This document shows positions 55,123-64,000 of a DNA stretch of 64,000 nt, piece after piece (the stretch's first letter is position 1; every line of letters begins with the position of its first letter). The stretch lies in contig NC_133400.1 in NCBI RefSeq assembly GCF_047511655.1, positions 3,819,001 through 3,883,000 of the forward strand, written 5' to 3'. Source of the stretch: Castor canadensis. Lineage: Eukaryota > Chordata > Mammalia > Rodentia > Castoridae. Made by a program: the position numbers and the translations under genes. The notes under the pieces are model-generated. The model saw nothing but the letters and a program-made list of their open reading frames with translations, had not been told where the DNA came from and searched no databases.

Positions 55123-55909
55123 AAGGATCCCGGCTGGCACACTTGCTCTGTCACCATGTGATGCTGTCCCATGCTGTGACGAAGCAGGAAGGCCTCACCA
55201 CTACCAGCACCGTGCTCTTGACTTCCAGCCTCCAGAACTGTAAGCCAAACAAGCCTCTATTCTTTGTGAATTACCTGGTTTCTGATAGGCTCAGAAAATG
55301 GATAAAGAACCCACTGAAGAGCCAAGAACAAGATCTCCCCCTCCACCAGCCCCTGCTGACCACGAGCTTGTCACAACTGGATGCGGACCTTTGGGCTGCT
55401 AAGTCAGTGGTTCTGATGGGTAACTGGTCCCGATGACTGAATCAGTTACCTGCTATTGATCAGGTCCAGACAAATATGCGTTACTTTGCTGGACTTGAGC
55501 CAAGTCTCTGGCCATGGATAAAACCAACGCCAGCACAAGGGCTTGGAAAGAAGGCAGTGGCCTGGGTCTCTTGGATGCTCCTGGTCCTGTCTTTGAGATT
55601 CATTTCCCAAGAGTTCTAATCCTGGCACACACTGGAGCTAGGGGACCTTGGGGTCCGGTCTCCAGCTCACACCTCAGTTGGGAACTGCCCCTCACAGAGA
55701 TCCAGGGTGCCCACAGCCTTGTCAAAGACACTGAGCATGTCTGCAACAACAGCTTCCTAACTTTTACTGCCCCAGTCCTACAAGCGGACACTTCCAATGC
55801 CAAGGTCAGCTAACGCCATGCCTTCATTCCTTCAGCAAGCCCATCATAAGTGTCTATGCAAGTCAGCCACTTAGTTTTGCATTTCTCCATCATGATGCTG
55901 ATGCCCAAG

Positions 55910-56020
55910 GTCCATCTGTTATCACACCTATTTTACAGATTGGAAGGCTGAGACCTACAGTGGCAGCCAGATCAGACCAAGCCCACCCTACAGTAAGTGG
56001 AGATGCTGAGTCTGGAACGG
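55910..56020. repeat. MIR-type remnant
   Basis: Contains cacctattttacagattgga and aggctgagacctacagtggc, MIR-like. Confidence 0.6.
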
Positions 56021-57300
56021 ATGGCTATGAAAACCTGGAATTTTCCTGACTCCAGGAGCCAACTGTCTCACTTCCATAAACCTGGTTTGGCCTCTGAAAA
56101 ATACTCACTATTGGTTTAAGCAGACAAGAGCAGGCTTGAGTGTGTCCCTCACACCGCTTGCCTCTTTCCATTCCCAAGGGAGGGTCAGTGGCCACCTGGT
56201 GGCCTTCGCCAAGCACCTGTGTTGTGTGGGACCTGCAGGTGAAGAGGACACTGTCCCTGGCCTTCAGAAGCCCTCAGCAGGCTCAGGGAGATCAAGGAGG
56301 AAGCGCACAGTTCCCACGTGGCAGGACAAGGCTGCCCACAGTCTACAAGACCAGGGCTCCAGAACTCTGCTGGATGGGAGGGTGGGAGCCATGGCCTGCT
56401 CTGACCCACCCAGTACCTGAGGGGCTCAGTCCCTTCAGCCAGCCCCCCTGGTCTTCACCCCCACAGCAACATGTCTGAAGCCATCTGCAGGCTGGGATTA
56501 TACAGCGTGTTGGTAAGGCAGAACAGAAGTAGAGGCCAAGATGGACATCCTGGGAAGGAAACCCCCGGTATAGGAGGCAGAGCACACGGTGGGGGACCAA
56601 GGGATTGCTGCAGTTCCAATCTGGGCCCTGGACACACTAGGTCCTGACTGCCCTGCGCACAGACAAAAATAGCTTGCATCTAGAAGGAGAAGTTTGGCTT
56701 TGACTTCTTTGTAGTGTGCTGGATGGCTGCTCTCCTCCAGAAGGAGGTGACCTCCCAGGCCAGGGCCCAGGGGACAGACGAGCAGGGAGAACCATTGTAT
56801 GCTTGCTGGCTCCTGGGAATCAAACCAAGAATGCAGAACTTCTGCGTTCCCGAGCACCTCCATATATGTGCATTTCCAGCTGCTGAAGACCAGGCCAAAG
56901 AACAAACTTCAAGAACATGCTGATGCTCAGTTGACATGTGAGGGCAGGAACTGACATCCTCGCGTCATGATGACGCTCCATCTGTTCTACTCTATGCTGG
57001 AGTAGTGTGAGACGTGGGGCCCAAAGACACAAAGCACGAACTGTCAGGTGGCTACTGTGACCAACCAGATGAAAACCTGGGCCAGATTGAAGTACACAAC
57101 TCAGAGGGCCATCAGCAGGGGGAGTGGTGAATCCATGATGTGGGGAGTGGGGGATAGTGTGGTAGAATATTATACAGCAGGTAAAATGAACAAACTAGGG
57201 TTATGTGTTGGCCTTAATAAATATGAAATACAATGATAAGCTTAAAAATAGGTTATAGAATATTATGGTAATGACACTAATCATGTAACTTTTTTAAAGG

Positions 57301-57373
57301 GGGCTGGGGCTGTAGTTCAGTGGTAGAACAATAGCCTAGTGTTGCATAAGACTCAGGGTTCCATCCAGCACTA
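57301..57373 (+). repeat. ID SINE
   Basis: Reads gggctggggctgtagttcag, tggtagaacaatagcctagt and ctcagggttccatccagcac. Confidence 0.9.
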
Positions 57374-57387
57374 TGTATTTGTATGTG

Positions 57388-57402
57388 CAAATATATATAC
57401 AT

Positions 57403-57433
<31 letters not shown>

Positions 57434-57442
57434 CACACATGT
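57388..57442 (+). repeat. TA/CA microsatellite
   Basis: atatatatacatatatatac units followed by a short CA run, starting near the ID tail. Confidence 0.92.
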
Positions 57443-57631
57443 ATATATGATATTTTGCATAACCTATGGATATGTGTAGACATGTGCCTTGTGTGTCTGT
57501 GTACATGTGTGTGATTGAACCAGGACTGAATTCAAACCAAGGTCGTGGTGAGGATGCCTTGGGGTAGGGAATAGAACTGGGGAGAAGAATAAGAAGCTTC
57601 ATCTCTATCTTTAATGTCTTACTTATTTTGG

Positions 57632-57698
57632 AGAGGGCGGTATTGGAGCTTACACTTGCTAGGCAGGTGCTCTACCACTTGAGCCATACTCCCAGGCA
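57632..57698 (-). repeat. ID-like SINE half, reverse
   Basis: Reads gcggtattggagcttacact, tgctaggcaggtgctctacc and acttgagccatactcccagg. Confidence 0.85.
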
Positions 57699-58335
57699 TA
57701 TTTTTTAAATTCAAGCAAATATGGCAAAATGTTGCCATCTGTTCAGGTGAGGGGCACAGGCTGGTTGGCAGGCACCGAGAGATGGTGACGGGTGGTGGGC
57801 TCATGCTGTCCTTTGTATTTGCTCCAAACGCATCCTCCGGCCCGCACTGTCTTCTTTGGAACACTAAAAGGCCTTCTGGCTTGCAGGCCAGATCCTGGGG
57901 TGGGGGTGAGGTCCCCAGGGGAGTCCTGATGTCTTGGGGGAGCTGCAGTGCTACAGAGCCACAGAGCCCCATGGCACCTCCGGGTGGAAGAGGACAGAAG
58001 TTAGAGAGCAGGGGCACCTGGTTTCTCCAAGGTCTTCCTGCACCTCCCTTCTGGCCGCTGGCCTGGGTAAAGCCATTCAAGGCAGCATAGTGCTGGGTGA
58101 CAGCCAGTATGGGATCTGAAGTAGCAGCTACCTGGGCCAAAGCTGGAGCTCAAGGAGGTGGATCTATGCTGGGGAAGGGCTGGGACCAGATGAATGGCTC
58201 CTGCCAAGTTTGGGCGGTTAGAGAGCACCAAAGCTTTAGTGGAGAAGTGAGGGGAGCAGGACCGGCCATCCCATTTTATCTGCGTCCCAGAGCCCAGCAC
58301 TGGCCTGGCACATAGCAAAGGAGCAGGTGACTATG

Positions 58336-58660
58336 GGCTCAACTCTGTCCCCCCAAATTCAAATGCTGGAGCCCTAACCCAGTGCCTCAGAGAATGACTG
58401 TATTTGGAGACGAGGCCATTGAGGAGGAACTTAAGTTCAAATGTCCTTCAGGTGGCCCCGATTCTGTCTGACTGCAGTCCTTATAAGAGGAGATCGGGGC
58501 ATGGGCACACACAGAGGGAAAAACCACGTGAGTCATGGAGACAGCGGGGGAGAGAAATCAGGAGTAGCCCGCTCTGCCTACAACTCCATCTTGGGCTTCT
58601 GGCCTCCATATGGTCGCTGTGCTGAGTTATGGCAATCCCAGCAGATAACTCCCACATCAG
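58336..58660 (+). repeat. MLT1-like LTR remnant
   Basis: Has caactctgtccccccaaatt, aatgactgtatttggagacg, gcagtccttataagaggaga and gggcatgggcacacacagag. MLT1 order, no internal viral sequence. Confidence 0.8.
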
Positions 58661-60599
58661 ATCACAAACAAGGTGGTTCCAGCTGCTGAGTGGAAGCAGG
58701 GAGGCAGGAGGGAAGCAGAAAGGCAAGTTCAGAGGCCGGATGGTCTGGGTAGAACCTGGTCATGCTGTGAAAGCAGCAAGTCCCCGACCAGGGCTGGGCT
58801 CACAGAGACACAGTGCAGTCTCCTGGGCCCCCACTGCCAAACCGCTCCATCAGAACTGGGATGAAGTGCTTCTGCACTTTTCCATCTACAATTACAAACA
58901 CATGCTTTTCCCAAGCATGCATGCTGCTCCAGCTGTCGGGGTTTACCAGTGATAGTGTGTGCCTGCCAGGGACCCCAGGGGATGGGACTTCTGTGAGAAA
59001 GACCTGCCCTGTGAGGCTGTCACCTTCATCCTTCATCATTCATCAGCCCCAGCCATGTTCGTGATTACATAGTTACCCCAGGTGTGGTTCTGTGGCACCA
59101 TTCTTCGGGAGGGGCAGAGCCTCTGAGTGAAGGAACCTGTCCCCTTTCACACAGCTGGAGGCAGAACCTGGGCTGGACTGCAGCTCTGTCCAATCTCCCA
59201 TTCCAATGGTCCCTTTGCTCAATCCACCTGCTTCCCCAGAGGGGACTATCCTAAGACTTGAAAATCCCAAGATGCACCATGCAGGGGGAGGGACTCCCCA
59301 CAGACAAAGCCAAGTCCTAGGTTCTCCCATCCCTCTTGGGAAGGCTGCTGGGAGATCCTGGGTCCCAGGCACAGGGTGACTCTGTGGATGAGCGCACACA
59401 AAAGCATCACCTCCAGGGAAATGAAAGAAACCTCGGCTTCCCAGAAACCCTTTGCTGAATATGCCCCTATCTGCACGACACCCAGAGCCCCCATCTGTGC
59501 TGCTCCTTTGACTACACTCAACGTGCCCAGCTGACCTCTGGCCCTGGCCCTCAGGTGCAGACACCCCAGCTGTTTTCCACTTCCTGCAGTGGCTCACCTG
59601 CTGGCCCCAGCTCCCTCCATGAACAGTACTGCACACTCTTCACCATCACCCCATTCTCCTTGGTGTTCCTAGAAGCGCTCACCAACACCCCGAACAACAC
59701 AGACAGCAGCACAGTCAAAAGGCTTTCAGGAAGATGTTTCCAGAGTTGCCAAGTGGAGCGCATGAGACCACGGATAAGCTAACAGCTCTGAATGTCCCCA
59801 GAACACACCAGGTACCAGGACACATGGCTGTGCACAGAACCATCAAAGCTCCTAGGAGCCAACAAGAGACCCAGGCTGTCAACTCAGCACAGCAGGAGTC
59901 TCAGACAGTGCCCAAGCTTTGACTTGCATGGTGACTCTGCTGGGGAGTGGACTGTGTGCACAGCCCCATTTTGCACAAAGGAAACTGAGTCCAGCAGACA
60001 TCAACCGTATTTGTGGCTGGGGGTGAGCTTGAAGTGGAACCAACATTTGAAATCAAGGTTTCCAAAAGCCTGGGGGACTTTCACCATAGCTCTGTCCAAC
60101 ATTCCACCCTCAACGCCCCCTCTGACCCAGCCAAGGCCACTTGGGAGTCCAGCAGATCACTGCATCCCAAAGTCATGGGGCACCCTGTCCAGTGCTCAGA
60201 GGAGGCACAGAAAGGGAACGCCTGCTGCGTCACTCTGCCTGGGCCGTGTGGCGAGTGTTTGGGAAATGTTGCCAGGAGGATGAATCTTAGGACAGAGTCT
60301 GTCAGCCGCCAACTCTGCTTCTGCACATGCTGTTCCCACAGCCCATCCCGTGACCCCAGTGTGCCCTCCTCGCCGGGCAGCTTAGCGCCTGCTCATCGAG
60401 GGTCCTGCTTCCTGGAAGCCTCCGAGCTTAATCACCCCACAGCCCTGCACCGCTGATCCGCGATGTCTGATGGGGCTCTGTTTAATAAATATTTATGGAG
60501 TGAGTGTGCAGTGTTCCCCTCCTCCCAGCCGATCAGAAGAGCCAGATAAGGACTGTGGACAATTTAGCTGCTTCTTTATTGACTGCAGCTTGGGATCTC

Positions 60600-60730
60600 A
60601 GGAAAATGAGACCTGGGTTTGATTCCTGGCACTTCCCCTTGTCAACTATGGGGCCTTAAACACAACACTTAGCTTCTCTGGCCCCTGGTTTTCACATCTG
60701 TCAGGCAGAGGAGTGTTCTAGGCCCTACAT
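60600..60730. repeat. MIR-type remnant
   Basis: Contains gacctgggtttgattcctgg and ggttttcacatctgtcaggc, typical of MIR. Confidence 0.65.
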
Positions 60731-61564
60731 GATGAGGAGTGAGTGCCTTGAACACTGACCACAAGTTCCAGCTTTCTAAGGAAGTCATGAACCAGGCATG
60801 GAGGGTGGATTTCAGCCTCCTGCCAGGAGCCCCCACACAATTGAAGTGATGATGTGGTTCACACTAGTGGGAATTACCCAGGTCAGATGTCACTTCTCCA
60901 TGATGCTCCATCCCTTCCTGTGTGTTAACAGGCCCTGGGGTGTCCAGTAGCTCCCTCCCCACTGTGTTAACAGGTCCCTTGGGTATCCCCGTTACTGGAA
61001 GTCAGCACCCTTGCTCTTATGGTTTGCCTCGCCAGCTAAACTATGCAGTTCTCAAAGCCTGGAACCAGCAAAACACTGGTAAGTCCTCAAAAATCAACCC
61101 TCAGAACAAACTCTGATTCCTAAAACTTGCCAACTCCCTTAGTGTAAAGACGTCCCCCATGGCCAATTTCAAGGTAACAGCCAGTGGGGAGTCACTGAAC
61201 ATGGAACTTCTTGAGATGGCCCTGCAATTGCCTGCCACTGTGTCTTCTCATCACATAGGTATGCCAAGAACCACGATGGCAGAGATGATGGTAAAATGTA
61301 AAAAAAAAAAAAAATCAGGAAGTAGTATGTCTCGAGATTTACTACCTTTATTTTAAATGACTTAATTGCAAGTCAGTTTACCATTAATGGTGGTTGTGTT
61401 TAATTGGCTCACAACCTATCTGAAATTTCAACCATCAGCTCTTGTGAGCTGGGATGAGTTGGCCCTAGCACACGACTGGCCCCAAGTTCTGTCACCTTTA
61501 AACCCCTAGTAATGACCCAGCTGATGCTTGGTGAGTGGAGATGGTACAGCAGACCATGTGCTGA

Positions 61565-61670
61565 TGGGGTCACTGCCATTACTAGGTCTGTTTTACAGAT
61601 GAGGAAACTGAGGCTCAAAGACCATAAGCGACCCACTTATGGTCACACAGAGGCCTGAGCCGATTTATTC
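61565..61670. repeat. MIR-type SINE
   Basis: Contains ctgttttacagatgaggaaa, ctgaggctcaaagaccataa and ttatggtcacacagaggcct. Confidence 0.85.
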
Positions 61671-64000
61671 AATCACACTCCGATCCCCTACCAATCTGTC
61701 CCCACAGTGTCGGGGCAGCTCTGTCCCACTGCCCCATGTTAGGGGGTTGGTGAATTTGGCTGTGGCACGCTGCCCACAGGATGACAGCTGACTCTGGAAG
61801 GCCAGGGGCTTCCCCAGGCTCTGCTCTTCTTCAGAGCTAACAAAAAAAACTCAGGCTCTGAGCAAGAAGCCAAGGACAGATCCGAGTCGGAACCACAAAC
61901 CACCCAGAAATTCCAGGAATGAAGTGGTGGCTGGAAGGAGGGACGCCCCCCCCCCCAGCATGTCTAGGGCCGATCCCAGGGCTGGGCAGAACGTCCCGTT
62001 TCAGACGCCTGGGTTAGGGCTAGACAGCAGGAGGGGCCCATCTTCCCTCCTCCATGGGATCCTGTCAGTTTTCCTTAAGCCCTTTGACAAGATCGAGGCC
62101 AGACCAGAGGAGGCAACAGGCTGGCTCCTTTACTTGCTGGCCACTCTGGGCCAGCCCAGGCTCCCCATGGCTAACCGCCCACCAACAATCCACTTGGCCT
62201 AACAGCAATAACAGCTAGTGTACACCTTATCTCCCCTGTCCCCTCAGCAAAGACACACCCTTACAGGATTAATGGAACACATATCTGGATACATAATGAA
62301 TACAGTATATTGTTGAATGCTATGCTGAGAGAATGGATGTAGCAATCTAGACAAAAAAGAAATGATGATTCAACAAATACTAAACTATTTGGTGAAAACA
62401 CAGAGCTGAAAACCAGTTATGTTCCATGCAGGCCAAGATAGTTTATACTCATAAAAAGCCACTTTGGAGGGCCGGATATTAAATTAACATATTCTTAAAG
62501 GACCCGGTATGCAATTCCTAGACTTTGTCCCTTCTTGCTATGTGGTTGTTTCCATGGAAACCATACCTAGCAAAGCTTTGTATAAAGGGAAGGGGCCCAC
62601 CACTTCCCAAGGAAAAGAAATGACTGGCCCCTAGTGTGCAGAGTGTGGTGTAGGTCAGCCTCTCTGCCCCCCCCACCCCGTTTGAATTACAGTCACCACG
62701 AGAGCCCAGGGTCACTCAGGTCTGTCACCTCTGCAAGCCTCCACTTCCTCTTTGGGGCTAGATCAAGGCGAGTGCAAGAACCAAGGAAACGTGACTGATG
62801 CAGGTGACAGGTGGAAGCCTGGTCCAGCCTCCCAGTCTGAAAGAAAAGCAGGATTCACCCGGATGGGGTGGCCTGGCAGAGGACATAGAGAACGGGGCTG
62901 TGGATTCCCCCTCTTCATTGCTTCCTGATGACAATTCCCAGAGCAAGCCCCTGGGAATCCTGGAGACCTGCGCAGAGTGGCCCAGGGTTAGGAGGCAACA
63001 GACAGACAATGCGACAGCTGGGCTGGAAATGCTGAACAGAAGTGCAGCCCATAACCACTCTGGTTGGGGGGATGGGTGGGTATGGCTGAGATTTAGGAAA
63101 GGGAATTCCAAGAATAGAGGCTTGGAGGTGGTGGCAGTCTGGATGACCATGAGAGCACAAAGTCAGTGGGCAGGAGAGGAGGGGGTCCAGGGCCACTAGC
63201 AAGGGGCTGCCCATGGTGAGGTGCCTTGATTTCACCCTAAAGGCAAAGAGGAGCCTCAGCCAGAGGGGGTATGCAGGGGGATGTGGTCTGATTTATGCTT
63301 TGAAAGGCTGTCAGTGAGCAACAACCCAGACGACCTCACAGACTCCAATGATTAAACATGCATGGTTCCATTTATATAAAGTTCAAAACCAGGCAAAACC
63401 AGCTTAAGCCATTAGAAGTCCGGAAATGTTTACTCTGGGGGGTGTGGGGGCAGTGAGGGCTGGAGGAGCTTCTGGGGGCTGCTGGGGCTCTGCAGCTTCC
63501 TCTTCCAGAAGATTCCCTGACAGCACAAAAAATGATTGCACGCTCTTCTCTTGGATGTTGAATTTCAGTTTAAAAAAAAAAAAAAAGTGTTGCTTTTTTT
63601 AAGTTTGAAATTGCTCAGCCTGTTTGAAGAAGGGATTACCAGAGCATGAGTGTCTGCGCAGAGAACTCAGCAGTTTGCAAGCAAGAATCCCCATGGCCTG
63701 CCCTCAAGAGCCTAGGGGCTGAGACAGCTCCCAGATGGCCCTTTCAAAGTGAACTTAACCAAGCAGGAGCCCAGATAAAGCCCTGCCAGCTGGCTGCCGT
63801 GGTCTCCCACTTGGACCAGCGCACCGCCTCTCCCAGACAGGGCCCGGTTCATCCCCCAGTCTGAGAGAGCACTTTGTACTGTGTTGCCAGAGCCCTGCTG
63901 AAAATATCTGCTCATCCCTGAGCAGCCAGGCTTGAAGGTCCAGTGTTTTTCAGAGGCCGTGCCACCCTCCAGAGAGAACAGAAGGACTGTGTTGGGAGCT

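Larger units (their letters stand above)
54712..55290 (+). repeat. MaLR-type LTR remnant split by a dimer SINE
   Basis: The left part has ccaatgtgtccccaccaaag and ggcggggcctttgggaggta (to about 54842). The right part has gctctgtcaccatgtgatgc, cttccagcctccagaactgt and aagccaaacaagcctctatt (55130-55290). The intervening SINE and GGA block must be younger. No internal viral sequence. Confidence 0.75.
54071..64000 (-). other. Region upstream of the first coding exon, likely 5' intron
   Basis: The acceptor at 54071 shows the transcript continues upstream. No non-coding first exon, CpG island or promoter was recognised to 64000. It holds MIRs, LTR remnants, ID and dimer SINEs and microsatellites. 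Stretches 55300-55900, 56020-57290, 58660-60600 and 61680-64000 show nothing recognisable. Confidence 0.6.

Noticed and set aside
1..64000. An undescribed multi-gene system
   Set aside because: Only one recognisable gene, a known vertebrate family member, is present. Other ORFs are explained by repeats, introns or antisense frames.

Overview
This window is mammalian nuclear DNA. It is intron-rich, packed with SINEs, old LTRs, LINE-1 and microsatellites, and has GT-AG spliced exons. It holds one recognisable protein-coding gene, on the minus strand: an ortholog of CRISPLD2 (cysteine-rich secretory protein LCCL domain-containing 2). All 14 coding exons can be placed by eye between 53996 (ATG) and 12094 (TGA). 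They join in frame into a 1491-nt CDS for a 496-residue protein (the human protein has 497). The SINEs are B1 (7SL-derived), ID (tRNA-derived) and a dimer of a 7SL-like left half and an ID-like right half, often ending in a 'gagttcaaaccccagtactgcc'-type block. This indicates a rodent. The dimer is the kind I associate with beaver and kangaroo-rat relatives (Castorimorpha), so a beaver-like animal is my best guess; this is inference only.

Layout, left to right. 1-613: a TGGA tetranucleotide array. 614-9765: intergenic DNA downstream of CRISPLD2 with SINEs, MIRs, two MaLR-type LTRs and purine microsatellites; no gene recognised. 9770-12148: terminal CRISPLD2 exon with a roughly 2.3-kb 3' UTR and an AATAAA signal at 9792-9787. 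12149-21889: the 9.7-kb last intron, holding antisense-oriented LINE-1 remnants, several SINEs and a 360-bp GGGAA block. 21890-54070: the other 13 coding exons and their introns, including a MER20-like element, two CpG-dense intronic stretches and a 27-base T tract at one acceptor. 54071-64000: sequence upstream of the first coding exon, probably 5' intron; the non-coding first exon and promoter were not found and may lie outside the window.

The predicted protein is secreted: a signal peptide, a short basic pro-region ending in a furin-like R-T-R-R, a CAP/SCP domain, a hinge, and two LCCL domains. Exon phases match the domain borders and no frame damage is seen. I found no operon, CRISPR array, toxin system or other undescribed system. 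The more notable signals are regulatory or structural: the intronic CpG-dense regions, the MER20-like insertion, the poly-T splice acceptor, and SINE-seeded purine microsatellites.
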